A DNA stretch of 64,000 nt from Palsa-504 sp963787645 (GCA_963787645.1 CAWBDS010000002.1:806001-870000), one strand, 5' to 3'; shown: positions 16,590 through 26,887, counted from the stretch's first letter. Numbers and translations are program-made. The notes: generated from the letters alone by a model not told the origin.

Positions 16590-18051
16590 ATGGCGGAGGG
16601 GTCGTTCGAGCGGTCGCGGGAGGCGTTCGCGCAGGCGGAGGAGTGGCTGGCCGGGCCGGAGGCGGCAGAGCTGGATCACGCGGGCCTGGAGGAGGAACTG
16701 GCCGGGCGGGGCCGGGAGATCCAGCGGCTGCTGCTGCAAGATCACCTGGACACGCGGGCGGCCGCTGAGCAGCGGTTAGCGCGGGTGGACGGCCCGGACA
16801 GGGTGACCCGCAGCTGGGCCGAGCGGGGACATGACCGGACGCTGGCCAGCATCTTCGGGCCGGTGACGGTGACCCGGATCGCCTACCGGGGCCGGGGTGT
16901 CCCGAACGTGCACCTGGCGGACGGGCAGCTGAACATGCCGGCCGGGAAGCATTCGCACGGGCTGGCCAAGATGACCGCGGCCGCGTGCGCGGCCGGGTCG
17001 CTGGGGCAGGCATGCGCGCTGGTCCGGGAGCGGACCGGGTTCCGCGCTGGGGACCCGGCAGGCCCAGCAGCTGGCCCGGGACGCCGCCGCCGATTTCGAG
17101 GACTTCTACGCCAGCAGGCGGCGGCCGCCCGGCGCCGCGCCCGGTGACGTGCTGGTCATCTCCTGTGACGGCAAGGGCATCATGGTCCGGCCCGGGGAAC
17201 TGCGGCCCCGCGCCCAGCGGCTGGCCGCCAAGGCCGTCCCCAAGCAGGACGGGCGGCTGTCCCGCGGCGAGGTCCGGACCCGCAAGCGGATGGCCGAGGT
17301 CGCCGCGGTCTTCGACGTCACCCCGGTCCCGCGCACCCCCGCCGCCATCATGGGACCCGGTCCCCGGCCGCCCGGCCCCAAGGCCACCGGAAAGTGGCTG
17401 ACCGCCAGCGTGGCCGCCGACGCCGCCCAGGTCGTGGCCGCCGCGTTCGCCGAAGCCGGCCGCCGCGACCCGGACCGCCAGCGGACCTGGATCGCGCTGG
17501 CCGACGGCAACAAAGACCAGATCGCCTGGATCGGCGCCCAGGCCGCCGCCCGCGGCACCGCTATCCCCGTCATCTGCGACTTCATCCACGTCCTGGAATA
17601 CCTGTGGGACGCCGCCTGGTGCTGGTTCCCCGAAGCCAGCCCTGACGCCGGCCCCTGGGTCCGGGACCGCGCCGCCGCCATCTTGGACGGCCACGCGGAT
17701 CACGTCGCCGCCGGCATCCGCGCCGACGCCGCCGCCGGCCTGAGCACGGCTAAGCGCAAGGCCGCCGCCCGCACCGCCGGCTACCTGGAAGCCAAGACCC
17801 CCTTCCTGGACTACCCCCGGGCGCTCGCGGCCGGGTGGCCCATCTCCACCGGTGTCATCGAAGGCGCCTGCCGCCACCTGGTCAAAGACCGCATGGACAT
17901 CACCGGCGCCCGCTGGGGCGTTGACACCGCCGAAGCCATCCTCAAACTCCGCGCCCTCCAAGCCAACAGCGACTTCGACGAGTACTGGGCCTACCACCTG
18001 CGCCGCGAACACCAGCGCAACCACCCGCCCGCCTACACCCTCGCCGCCTGA
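16590..18051 (+). pseudogene. ISKra4 family transposase, frameshifted
   Basis: The frame from ATG 16590 reads a typical ISKra4 N-terminus to 'CALVRERTG'. At about 17046 one extra base shifts it, and the frame from about 17047 continues with 'LGTRQAQQLARDAAADFEDFY' to the stop at 18051. Catalytic acidic residues are recognisable in 'ISCDGKGIM', 'LADGNKDQIAWIG' and 'GVIEGACRHLVKDRM', so the DDE core is intact apart from the shift. It could be inactive, be expressed by programmed frameshifting, or reflect a sequencing error. I see no slippery heptamer at the junction. Confidence 0.85.
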
Positions 18052-18055
18052 CCCC

Positions 18056-18093
18056 AACTTCAAAAGAAACGCACCCATGGAGCATTGGTGTCG
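18056..18093 (-). repeat. Right terminal inverted repeat of the IS
   Basis: Reverse complement pairs with 16475-16511. It begins 5 bp after the transposase stop codon. Confidence 0.7.
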
Positions 18094-18160
18094 TTGCGGC
18101 GGCGGTCCGTGGGAGAGCTCGGGTGTGGCGAGGGGCTGGCGGGGCTGCAGTGGACAGCGG

Positions 18161-20889
18161 TCACGGAATGCTGGGGATGCTGACCGCTTCGAGCTGGCCG
18201 GAGAGATAGTTGCTGACCAGCAGCCGCTGGCCGTCCGGCTCCAGGGCCATCCCGGCGACGGCCGCCGCCGCGCGTGCGCGCATGCCTGCATGGTACGCGC
18301 GGGGCGGGCCCGAGCCGCGGGACCGCCGGTCCGTTCGGAATGATAAGGATTTGACCTGGACGGACAGCGGCAGGTCCGCGGACGAGCGGCCGACGCGGAC
18401 GGCGAACTCGCCGGGCGGCCAGACCCAGCCGCCGGCCACCTCGTCGTAGCGGGCGAAGGCCCGGGCCGGCACGGCCAGGCGGACCTCCGCGATCTGGCCA
18501 GGACCGGCGGTCACCGCGGCGAACGCGGCCAGCGTGCGCAGCGGCCGGCCTCGGCGCTGACCGGCTCCACGTAGGCCTGGATGACCTCCCGGCCCGGCCG
18601 GGGTCCGGTGTTCCGGATCCGGATCCACACGGTCAGCCCCAGGTCACCGTCCGGGTCTCCCTCGGCCGGCTCCGCGGCGGCCGACAGGTACGCCCAGGTG
18701 GTGTAGCCCAGGCCGTGACCGAACGCGAAGCGTGGCACCGTCCCGGCCCGGTCATAGCCCCGGTAGCCGATCAGCAGCCCTTCGGCGTAGTCGAGCCGGC
18801 CTGCATCGGGTACCGAGTGCAGGACCGGGCAGTCGGCTTCGGCGACCGGGATGGTGACCGGCAGCCGGCCGCCCGGTTCGGCGCGTCCCAGCAGCACGTC
18901 GGCGAGCGCGGCGCCCATGGCCTGCCCGGGCAGCCAGCAGTAGCCGACCGCCGCTACCTGGTCCGCCCAGGGCATGAGCACCGGCATGCCGGCGTTCACC
19001 ACCACGATGGTCCGGTCGTTGACCGCCGCGACCTGCCGGACCAGTTCGTCCTGATCTCCGGGCAAGGCGAGCCCGGGGCGGTCGAAGCCCTCACTCTCGG
19101 TGGCCGGGCCGGAGCCCACCACCACGATGGCCACGTCGGCCTCCCGGGCCGCGGTCACGGCTTCGCGCAGCGTGGCGCCGTCCGGCGCACGGACGATGCC
19201 CAGCCGGATGGCCACCGGGCCCTGGGGCCAGTCCTCGGGCCGCAGCGAGACCTCGACCTCGGCCTCCTGGCCTTCGGCCAGGTCGATGGCGGCCCGGACC
19301 TCACCCGGCCGCACCATGACCTCCACCGGGTCGGCGGGCACGCCGGAGTGACCAGCCGCGACCCGCGTTCGGTCGACCGTCACCGTCAACCAGCCCACGC
19401 CGCCCGCGCCGATCAGGTACGGGCCGGCCTGGCCAGCCCGGTAGCGGGCGCGGAGCACGATGGTGCCGCGGCCGCCCCAGCCGATGCCCGCCGGCAGGCC
19501 GTCCCACCAGGTGAACATGGTCGCGGTGCGGTGCTCCGTGCCCGCCAGCTCGCCGCCTTCGGTGCGGAAGTCCAGCCGGACACCTGGCTCGCCGGTATCC
19601 GGGTCGCGCAGCGCCGCCAGCTCGGGCGACGGCACGCTGCTCCACGTCACGCAGCCCGGCCGCACGATCACCCGGGCCCGGCCGGCCAGCGCCTCGGTCA
19701 CCGCTCGGGCCGGAGTCGACACGCTGACCTGCGGGACCGTAGCGCTGCCGCCGCCCTGGGTCACGGGCATGACCGCATTGGGCCCGATCACCGCGATGCT
19801 GCGCAACGTGTCCGCGTCCAGCGGCAGCACGCCAGCCTCGTTCTTGAGCAGCGTGAACGCCGCCGCGGCGCAGCGCCGCAGCAGCGACGGATCGGCGAGC
19901 ACCGGACCACCGCGGGACGCGGGATGCCCGTTCGGCGAGGCGCCGTTGTGATCCAGGGCCCCCACCCGGCGGGCCAGCCGCAGGATCCGCAGCACCTTGG
20001 CGTTGACCTCGTCCTCGCTGACCTGGCCGTCCCGGACCGCGGCGGTCAGCTGGTTCCCCCACGGCCCCGACGGCCCGGGCATGGCCAGGTCGAGCCCGGC
20101 GGCCGCGGTCGCCACCGTGCTGCGCGCCGCGTGCCAGTCGGACAGGGCCACGCCCCGGAACCCCCACTCGTCCTTGAGGACCGCTGACAGCAGCCGGGCG
20201 TGCTCGGTCATGGTGACGCCGTTGACCATGTTGTAGCCGGTCATCACCAGATCCAGTTCGGCCTCGCGCACGCACGCCTCGAACGGGACCAGGTACAGCT
20301 CGCGCAGCACGTGCTCGGCGATCCGCGCGTCGTACGTCCAGCGCTCGGTCTCGGAGTCGTTGCCCACGAAATGCTTGGCCGCGGCGGCCACCCCGGCCCG
20401 GCGCAACCCGGCCACGTAGGCCACGGCCATCCGGGCGATGAGCACTGGGTCCTCGCCGAACGACTCGAAGCCCCGGCCGCCGAGCGGCGTGCGCATGACG
20501 TTGATGGTCGGCGCGAGCAGCACATCGACGCCCTTACTCCTGGCCTCCGTGCCGAGCGCGAACGCCAGCTCGCCGACCAGGCCCGGGTCCCAGGTGGCAC
20601 CGAGAGCCGACGGGCAGGGCAGGCTCGCCGACGGGTTGCGCTCGTCCATGGTCCGGCCGCGGACCCCGGCCGGGCCGTCGGACATGACCATCGGGCGCAG
20701 CCCGATGACCGGCAGCGGATGGGTACTCCAGTTGTCGGCGCCGGTCAGCAGCCGCACCTTGTCCTCCAGGCCGAGTCCGGTCAGCAGGTCACCGTCGCGC
20801 CCCGGCGGGCGGCCGTCGTCGGTGTTTGGCGCAGGGCGGGGCTGCGCCCGGCCGCTGGTGCGGCCGGGCGCCCCGTGGGCGTTGTTCAT
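18161..20889 (-). pseudogene. Glycoside hydrolase family 3 beta-glycosidase, frameshifted near the C-terminus
   Basis: The main frame (20889 to 18511) gives a 792-residue GH3 protein paralogous to the one at 13.9 kb. It has 'MSDGPAGVRGRTMDERNPS', 'AAKHFVGNDSETERW', the nucleophile in 'VALSDWHAARS', and 'VVVGSGPATESEGFDRPGLALPGDQ', with a beta insert. Within the final fibronectin-like domain, near 18547, it leaves frame. The next frame continues the domain with 'GRPLRTLAAF' to 'LPLSVQVKSLSF' at 18338. One missing base (or two extra) in a GGCCGGCC tract explains it. The corrected frame has no stop at the usual GH3 end and runs on to 18161. Last gene of the lacI-ABC gene set. Confidence 0.88.
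18164..18253 (-). other. Remnant resembling a YVTN-type beta-propeller repeat
   Basis: The tail read in the corrected GH3 frame includes 'ALEPDGQRLLVSNYLSGQ', which looks like one blade of a YVTN/40-residue beta-propeller protein. It stops 68 bp before the IS right end. I read it as the stub of a gene truncated by the insertion or by an associated deletion. The match is short. Confidence 0.35.
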
Positions 20890-20906
20890 CTGGGGTAGTA
20901 CAGCTC

Positions 20907-22613
20907 TCAGGACGCCGGGGCGAGGTGCAAGAGCGTGTACTCCATGTAAGGGGCGTTCGGAACCGGATCGATGTACTGGTTGCTCGCGGTCGGCCAGCCG
21001 GTGTAGTCCTTCGTGGAGTACTCGTACCAGGCCGCCCCGTACAGCAGCGGGATGACCGGTGCCTGCGTGGAGACGATGGTTTCCAGCGTGTTCAGGGCCT
21101 GCTGCTGGGTCGCGGTGTCGTTGCTGCCGGCGTACTGCGCCAGAGCGGCCTGGACCTGCGGGTTGTTGTACCGGCCGTAGTCACTTCCGGCCGGCTTGCC
21201 GATCGGCGCGGACAGGTTATTGTCCAGCCAGTAGTCGAAGTAGTCGTACGGGCTGGGCCCCTGGTTGCTCCAGTGGATGATCGCGTCGAAGTTCCCGACC
21301 GGGTAGTCGTTGTACCACTGGGTGGCCTGGACTCCGTTGAAGGAGACCTCGAAGCCCTCGGCGTTGAGCTGGTTGGCGATCAGCTGCGCGTCGGTGGCGT
21401 AGTCGGTGTACGACGACGGGTCCTCGATGGAGAACTTGATCGGCTGCCCGTTCTTGGTCCACTTGCCGCCGGTCTTGGTGTAACCGTCGTTGCTCAGCAG
21501 CTGGCTGACCTTGCTGGCGTTGCTGGTGGGGGAGATGTCGTTGGTGTAGGAAGGGTCGAGCAGCGCGCTCTGGGTGGGCAGCAACAGCCCGCTCGAGGAG
21601 GTGGCCGGCGGCTCGTAGTCGGTCTCGCCCTGGGCGGACAGCTGCTGCCGGTTGATTCCGGCGCTGATCGCCAGCCGGACCTTCGGGTCGTTCAGCGGTG
21701 CCTTGGTGGTGTTCAGCCACAGCGTCACCACGTTGTTGTCGGCGAACCACGGCTGGTCGGACGACCAGGTGTGGTTGCTCGAGTTCGCGGCCAGGTAGTC
21801 GGACTGGACGTTGGCCACGTCGTTGCCGGCGTAGCCGATCTGGCCGCTGTCCAGCGCCGGGTTGGCCGTGGTGTTGCTCACGTAGTTGGGGAAGATCACC
21901 TCGGGCACGGTCACCTTGGACTTCTGCCAGTAGTTCGGGTTCTGCTTGAACGTGACCCGCTGCGAGGAGAACGAGTCCAGCTCGTACGGGCCGGTCCCGA
22001 CCGGGTTGGCGTCGGCGTAGGTGGCCGGGTTCGACACGCTCTGCCAGATGTGCGCGGGCAGCACGTAGGTCGAGGCGATGAGGAACAGGTTGGCGTACTC
22101 GGGCTGGCTGAACGTGAGCACGGCCGTGGTGGCGCTCGGTGCCGTCGCGCTGACCGGCAGCGGCGTCGGAGCGGGCGCCTGCGAGGCCAGCGTGGTGTTC
22201 TTCATCAGCAGGTTGAAGGTGAACGCCACGTCGTTGGCGGTCATCGGCGTCCCGTCGCTGAACTTCACGCCGCTCCGCATGGTGAAGGTCAGCGTCTTGC
22301 CGCCGTTGGACCAGGCGTACCCGCTGGCCAGCCACGGGATGGGCGGCTGGGTCGGCTGCATGATGTTGAACTCGAGCAGCGGCTCGTAGGTCATCGACTG
22401 CATGTTGTCCTCGACGCCCAGCGAGGTGGAGACGTACGGGTTGAACGTCTGGGCGAACACCTGGCCGGTGTTGTCCACGATGACCAGCGGGGGACCCTGC
22501 TTGCCGGCGGACGTCGAGGTGGTTCCGGAAGACGAGCTCGAGCTGCTGCAGGCCGCCGCGCCCATCGCCAGGATGGTCGCCGCAGCCAGGGCTTTTACAG
22601 TGCTGTGATTCAT
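20907..22613 (-). CDS. ABC transporter substrate-binding lipoprotein, family 5 (Opp/Dpp type)
   Basis: 568 residues. A lipoprotein signal peptide with lipobox Cys ('MGAAACSSS', Cys22) is followed by a Ser/Thr-rich linker and a family 5 binding fold: 'FNPYVSTSLGVEDNMQSMTYEPLL', 'GKTLTFTMRSGVKFSDGTPMTANDV', and 'LALNDPKVRLAIS'-like text in the middle. Family 5 proteins bind peptides, but some carry oligosaccharides. GH3 genes beside it and a LacI regulator favour a glycoside ligand. It lies 18 bp upstream of the GH3 gene and downstream of the transporter genes, all on the minus strand. Confidence 0.92.
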   Translation of the reverse strand: MNHSTVKALAAATILAMGAAACSSSSSSSGTTSTSAGKQGPPLVIVDNTGQVFAQTFNPYVSTSLGVEDNMQSMTYEPLLEFNIMQPTQPPIPWLASGYAWSNGGKTLTFTMRSGVKFSDGTPMTANDVAFTFNLLMKNTTLASQAPAPTPLPVSATAPSATTAVLTFSQPEYANLFLIASTYVLPAHIWQSVSNPATYADANPVGTGPYELDSFSSQRVTFKQNPNYWQKSKVTVPEVIFPNYVSNTTANPALDSGQIGYAGNDVANVQSDYLAANSSNHTWSSDQPWFADNNVVTLWLNTTKAPLNDPKVRLAISAGINRQQLSAQGETDYEPPATSSSGLLLPTQSALLDPSYTNDISPTSNASKVSQLLSNDGYTKTGGKWTKNGQPIKFSIEDPSSYTDYATDAQLIANQLNAEGFEVSFNGVQATQWYNDYPVGNFDAIIHWSNQGPSPYDYFDYWLDNNLSAPIGKPAGSDYGRYNNPQVQAALAQYAGSNDTATQQQALNTLETIVSTQAPVIPLLYGAAWYEYSTKDYTGWPTASNQYIDPVPNAPYMEYTLLHLAPAS

Positions 22614-22780
22614 TGTCTAAACTCCCATTGCCCGGCCGGCTGTCGTCGGCCTGTCATGGTGACCTGTCGGGGTCCGTCATAACGTGGTACGTGCGAGACC
22701 GGCCGGGCTTGCATCCCTCCGGCCTGCCTATGATGCGGCGCGGCCTTACTGAGGCCGTGACTGCTAGGTGACGTGCCGGT

Positions 22781-23875
22781 TCATCGCTTCTCCTCTCCTG
22801 GCCCATCAGGTTCGGGCGGTGGTTCTCGCAGCGGCCGGGACGCGGCCGCTAGCGGCCGGGACTCGTCCGCGGTCAGGCCCTTGACGTGCAGCCAGCACGC
22901 GCTGGCCTGTCCCGGGGCGACTTCGGTGGCCGTCGGCCGTTCGGCGGCGCACACGGCCATCGCGAACGGGCAGCGCGGATGGAACCGGCAGCCGCCGGGC
23001 GGCCGGATCAAGTTGGGCGGCGCCCCCCGGCCCCGCAGCGACGGCGGCTGCGCCCGGTCCGGATCGGGCGCCGCGGACAGCAGCAGCTGCGTGTAGGGAT
23101 GGGCCGGGGCGTCGGTGACCTGCGCGGCGGGTCCGGACTCGATGACCTGCCCGGCGTACATGACCGCGATCACGTCGGCCAGGTAGCGGGCCGAGGCGAT
23201 GTCGTGCGTCACGTAGAGGATGGCCAGGCCCTCGCGTTCGCGCAGGCCCGCCAGCAGGTTGAGCACGCCGAGCCGGATGGAGACGTCCAGCATCGAGACC
23301 GGCTCGTCGGCCAGCAGCACGCGCGGCCGGGTGGCCAGCGCCCGCGCGATCGCCACCCGCTGGCGCTGGCCGCCGGACAGCTCATGCGGGTACTTGTCCG
23401 CGAACGCGGGGCTCAGCGCGACCCGCTCCAGCAACTCGGCGATCTGGACGTCCAGTTCCGCCGCGCTGGCCAGGCCGTGCAGCCGCAGCGGCCGGGCCAG
23501 GTGGTACCGGACGTTGTGCACCGGGTTGAGCGAAGAGAACGGATCCTGCAGCACCAGCTGCACCTGGCGGGCGTAGCGCTGCCGTCCGGGGGTCGGCCCG
23601 CCGTCCAGGAGGACCGACCCGGCGGTCGGTTTGATCAGCTGGGCGAGCAGCCGGGCCAGCGTGGACTTACCCGAGCCGCTCTCGCCGACCACCGCGGTGA
23701 TGCCGCCTTGCGGCAGGGCCAGCGACACGTCCTCGACCGCGTGCACCACGGCCCGGCGCGCACCCCGACGCGCGTGTACCGGGAAGTGCTTGGTCAGGCC
23801 GCGAGCCTCCAGCACCGGCGGTCCGCCGCCGGCCCCGTCGGCGGGGCGGGCCCGGTCCAGGGGAATGACGGTCAC
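22781..23875 (-). CDS. Oligopeptide/oligosaccharide ABC transporter ATP-binding protein, OppF/DppF type
   Basis: 364 residues. Walker A is 'GESGSGKSTLARL', signature 'LSGGQRQRVAIARAL', Walker B 'VLLADEPVSMLDVS'. The C-terminal oligopeptide-transporter domain has 'PPGGCRFHPRCPFAMAVC', whose Cys residues are typical of Opp/Dpp ATPases. It starts with GTG 23875, overlapping the preceding ATPase stop as GTGA. It works with the second ATPase to power the permease pair encoded upstream. Confidence 0.93.
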   Translation of the reverse strand: MTVIPLDRARPADGAGGGPPVLEARGLTKHFPVHARRGARRAVVHAVEDVSLALPQGGITAVVGESGSGKSTLARLLAQLIKPTAGSVLLDGGPTPGRQRYARQVQLVLQDPFSSLNPVHNVRYHLARPLRLHGLASAAELDVQIAELLERVALSPAFADKYPHELSGGQRQRVAIARALATRPRVLLADEPVSMLDVSIRLGVLNLLAGLREREGLAILYVTHDIASARYLADVIAVMYAGQVIESGPAAQVTDAPAHPYTQLLLSAAPDPDRAQPPSLRGRGAPPNLIRPPGGCRFHPRCPFAMAVCAAERPTATEVAPGQASACWLHVKGLTADESRPLAAASRPLREPPPEPDGPGEEKR

Positions 23876-24951
23876 GGCCGGCCTCCCGAGTCAGCAGCAG
23901 GCACCGGATCGGCGGCGGGCACCGCAGCGTCAGCAGGAACCGGATCGGCGGCGGCCACGGCCAGTTCCGCGGGCACGGCTTGGCGGCCGTCTTGCAGCCA
24001 GCACGCGGCCGCCCGGGTGCCCGCGTCCAGGTCGAGCAGGGGCGGCGGCTCGCTGCGGCAGCGGTCGAACGCGTACCCGCAGCGCGGGTGGAACGTGCAC
24101 CCCGACGGCATGGCCCGCAGGTCGGGAGGCGAGCCGGGGATGCCCTCCATGGCCCGGCGCGGGCCGTGCAGGGCGGGGAACGAGCTCAGCAGGCCGAGGG
24201 AGTACGGGTGCCGCGGCGCCCGGAAGACCGCGCTGGCCGCGGCCCGCTCCACCAGCCGGCCCGCGTACATGACCGCGATCGAATCGGCGATCTCGACCAG
24301 CAGCGACAGGTCGTGGGAGATGAACAGCACGGCGAAGCCCAGCCGGTCGCGCAGGGTCATCAGCTCCTCGAGGATCTCGCGCTGGGTCACCACGTCCAGC
24401 GCGGTCGTCGGCTCGTCCATGATCACCACCGACGGGTCGAGCGCGAGCGCGGTGGCGATCATCACCCGCTGCCGCATGCCGCCGGACAGCTCGTGCGGGT
24501 AGCTGCTCAGCCGGTCGGCGGGGATGCCGACCATCTCCAGCAGCTGGGCCGACCGGGCCCGCCGGTCGGCCCGGCTCATGTCCGGCCGGTGCGCGCGCAG
24601 CACGTCGGAGAACTGGGTACCGATGGACAGCACCGGGTTGAGCGCGTTCATCGAGCTCTGCAGCACCACCGCGATCTCGTTCCAGCGCAGCCCCCGCAGC
24701 TCGCGCTGCCCGGCAGCCAGCAAATCCACAGCGCCGCCGAACCGCGCCGAGCCCGCGGTGATCACCCCGGGCGGCCGCAGCAACCTGGTGATCGCGTAGG
24801 CCAGGGTGGACTTTCCGCTGCCGCTCTCCCCGGCCACGCCTAGCACCTCGCCGGGGCGCAGCTCCAGGTCCGCGTCGACCACCGCGTGCACCGCGCCGTC
24901 GCCCAGCCCGTAGTCCACGCACAGGCCCTGCACGGAAATCAAGGAACTCAC
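23872..24951 (-). CDS. Oligopeptide/oligosaccharide ABC transporter ATP-binding protein, OppD/DppD type
   Basis: 359 residues from GTG 24951, which overlaps the permease stop as GTGA. Walker A is 'GESGSGKSTLAYAI', signature 'LSGGMRQRVMIATAL', Walker B 'VVIMDEPTTALDVV', and the Cys-bearing C-terminal region is 'MPSGCTFHPRCGYAFDRC'. The C-terminal 30 residues are an Ala/Pro/Asp repeat ('ADPVPADAAVPAADPVPAA') of low complexity. The frame is open much further upstream, but that part is antisense-like noise over the permease gene. Confidence 0.92.
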   Translation of the reverse strand: MSSLISVQGLCVDYGLGDGAVHAVVDADLELRPGEVLGVAGESGSGKSTLAYAITRLLRPPGVITAGSARFGGAVDLLAAGQRELRGLRWNEIAVVLQSSMNALNPVLSIGTQFSDVLRAHRPDMSRADRRARSAQLLEMVGIPADRLSSYPHELSGGMRQRVMIATALALDPSVVIMDEPTTALDVVTQREILEELMTLRDRLGFAVLFISHDLSLLVEIADSIAVMYAGRLVERAAASAVFRAPRHPYSLGLLSSFPALHGPRRAMEGIPGSPPDLRAMPSGCTFHPRCGYAFDRCRSEPPPLLDLDAGTRAAACWLQDGRQAVPAELAVAAADPVPADAAVPAADPVPAADSGGRP

Positions 24952-25901
24952 GAGGCCCTCCCAGCACTGCGCAGCACCGGGGTCAGGCCCAGCTGCGGCC
25001 GCCGCGGCAGGCCGGCCCGCCTGGCCCGGCGCCCGGAGACCCCGGACCCGCCCCCGCCGCGCAGCCGCGGGTTGACGAACTCGTCGATCCCGAAGTTGAG
25101 CATGGCCAGCCCGGTGCCGAACAACCCGACCGCCAGCCCCGGCGGCACGAACCACCACCACTCCAGGTGCACCTGCTGAGCCGCCTGGGCGCTCTGCGCC
25201 CAGTACAGCATCGTGCCCCAGCTCCAGTGGCTGGTGTTGATGACGCCCAGGAAGGACAGCGCCGTGTAGGTCCCGACCCCGTAGATGACGGTGAACAGGA
25301 ACGACGTGGCCACCACCGGGATCAGGTTGGGCAAGATCTCGAACGTCATGATCCGCCAGCTCTTCTCGCCCACGATCCGGGCCGAGTCGACGAAGTCCCG
25401 GTGGCGCATGGACAGCGTCTGGGCCCGTAGCTGCCGGGCCCCGAACGCCCATCCGGTCACGCTGATGATGCCCCCGATCACCAGGTCGTTCGGGTTCGCG
25501 CCCTTGCCCAGGAAGCCGAAGATGACGATCAGCAGCGGCAGCGCGGGCAGTACCAGGAAGATGTTGGCCAGCATGGACAGCAGGTCGTCGGTCCAGCCGC
25601 CGAAGTAGCCCGCGGTCACGCCGAACAGCACCGCCAGCACGGTGGCCGCCACGCCCGCCACCAGCGAGACCAGGATCGTCGAACGCCCGCCGACCAGCAG
25701 CTGGGACAGCACGTCCTGCTGGATCTGGGTGGTGCCGAGCAGGTGCGCCGCCGAGGGCGGCTGCGGGACGCTCACCGTGGTCGAGGCGCTGGCGTTCGGG
25801 CGGTACGGGGCCAGGAACGGCCCGATGATGGCCAGCAGCCCGAACACCCCGGACAGGCACAGCCCGATCACGATCTTCGGGGACCGTAGCAACCGGGTCA
25901 T
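24948..25901 (-). CDS. ABC transporter permease, OppC/DppC type
   Basis: 317 residues. The N-terminal helix 'IVIGLCLSGVFGLLAIIGPFLAPY' is followed by the extracytoplasmic 'LLGTTQIQQDVLSQLLVGGRSTILVSL' segment and the inner-membrane component loop 'DFVDSARIVGEKSWRIMTFEILPNLIPV', which docks onto the ATPases. It pairs with the OppB-type permease whose stop is one base upstream of this start region. ATG 25901. Confidence 0.92.
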   Translation of the reverse strand: MTRLLRSPKIVIGLCLSGVFGLLAIIGPFLAPYRPNASASTTVSVPQPPSAAHLLGTTQIQQDVLSQLLVGGRSTILVSLVAGVAATVLAVLFGVTAGYFGGWTDDLLSMLANIFLVLPALPLLIVIFGFLGKGANPNDLVIGGIISVTGWAFGARQLRAQTLSMRHRDFVDSARIVGEKSWRIMTFEILPNLIPVVATSFLFTVIYGVGTYTALSFLGVINTSHWSWGTMLYWAQSAQAAQQVHLEWWWFVPPGLAVGLFGTGLAMLNFGIDEFVNPRLRGGGGSGVSGRRARRAGLPRRPQLGLTPVLRSAGRAS

Positions 25902-25902
25902 G

Positions 25903-26883
25903 TCAGGCCTCCTGCCTGGTCCGCGGGTCGAGGAACGCGTAGACGAAATCGGCGGCCAGGTTGGCCAGCAGCACCGCCAGCGTGATGATCAGGAAGATCC
26001 CCTGCAGCAGCGGGTAGTCGTCGCTGCCGATCGCGGTGAACAGCAGATACCCCACGCCCGGGTAGGAGAAGACGATCTCGGTCAGCAGCGCGCCCGAGAC
26101 GATGAACCCGATGGCCAGCGAGAAGCCCGCCACGCTGGGCAGCAGCGCGTTGCGGGCCGCGTAGCTGATCACCCGCCGCGACGGCAGCCCCTTGGCCTGG
26201 GCGAGCAGGACGTAGTCCTCGTCCATCGTGGTGATCATCATGTTGCGCATCCCGATGATCCAGCCGGCCACCGACGCCAGCACGATGGTCACCGCGGGCA
26301 GCACGGCATGGTCCAGCACGTTGGATATGAACGGCCAGTCGAGCCCCGGGTTCAGCAGCGTGGTGTCGTAGCCGGAGTTCGGCGGGAACCAGCCCAGCTT
26401 GATCGCGAACAGCGCCACGGCCAGGATGGCGACGAAGAAGTACGGCGCGGCCTGGAAGAACGTCATGGCGGGCAGCAGCCCGTCCAGCCAGCTGCCGCGT
26501 CGCCAGGCGGCGGCCACGCCGAGCAGCGTGCCGAGCACGAAGCTGATCACGGTGGCGACGCCGACCAGGCCGATCGTCCAGGGCAACGCGGCCCGGATCA
26601 GCCCGCCGACCGAAGCCGGGTAGAAGTTCAGCGAGGTGCCCAGGTTCCCGTGCAGCAGGTGGCTCCAGTACTGCACGTACTGGCCCCACAGGCCGGTCTT
26701 GGTCGCCACCCCGTACTGCACCTCGAGCGCGGCGATGGCCTGCCTGGATTCTTGGGCCTGGACCCGGCCCAGCACCGCGAGCGCCGGGTTGCCCGGCATC
26801 AGCCGCGGCAAGAAGAAGTTCACGGTGATCGCGACCACCACGGTGACCAGGTAGAACGCGAGCCGTCTGAGGATCATCCGCAT
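25903..26883 (-). CDS. ABC transporter permease, OppB/DppB type
   Basis: 326 residues, six transmembrane helices. Typical OppB features are 'FFLPRLMPGNPALAVLG' near the N-terminus, the EAA loop 'EDYVLLAQAKGLPSRRVISYAARNALLPSVAGFS', and 'TEIVFSYPGVGYLLFTAIGSDDYPLLQGIFL'. First transport gene after lacI (4-bp gap), so it is probably transcribed with the regulator. Confidence 0.93.
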   Translation of the reverse strand: MRMILRRLAFYLVTVVVAITVNFFLPRLMPGNPALAVLGRVQAQESRQAIAALEVQYGVATKTGLWGQYVQYWSHLLHGNLGTSLNFYPASVGGLIRAALPWTIGLVGVATVISFVLGTLLGVAAAWRRGSWLDGLLPAMTFFQAAPYFFVAILAVALFAIKLGWFPPNSGYDTTLLNPGLDWPFISNVLDHAVLPAVTIVLASVAGWIIGMRNMMITTMDEDYVLLAQAKGLPSRRVISYAARNALLPSVAGFSLAIGFIVSGALLTEIVFSYPGVGYLLFTAIGSDDYPLLQGIFLIITLAVLLANLAADFVYAFLDPRTRQEA

Positions 26884-26887
26884 GAGG

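Larger units (their letters stand above)
16475..18093 (+). mobile_element. ISKra4-like insertion sequence with imperfect terminal inverted repeats
   Basis: About 1.62 kb. The left end (16475-16511) and the right end (18056-18093, read in reverse) share CGACACC, then ATG, CATGGGTG, GTTTCTT and TG at matching spacing, giving imperfect terminal repeats of about 36 bp. A direct similarity also exists outside the left repeat: 'TGGAACATTGGTG' near 16453 and 'TGGAGCATTGGTG' near 18078. The true ends may therefore be a few bases further out. No clear target duplication is visible. It carries one transposase frame, broken by a frameshift, and sits between two convergent GH3 genes. Confidence 0.75.

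Noticed and set aside
17030..17060. Programmed frameshift site in the transposase
   Set aside because: No slippery heptamer or stimulatory structure is evident, and other genes in the window carry similar +1 shifts, so an error or mutation is more likely.
24952..25860. N-terminal extension of the OppD-like ATPase to 662 residues
   Set aside because: It overlaps the OppC-type permease in another frame. The GTGA junction at 24951 gives a normal ATPase length.
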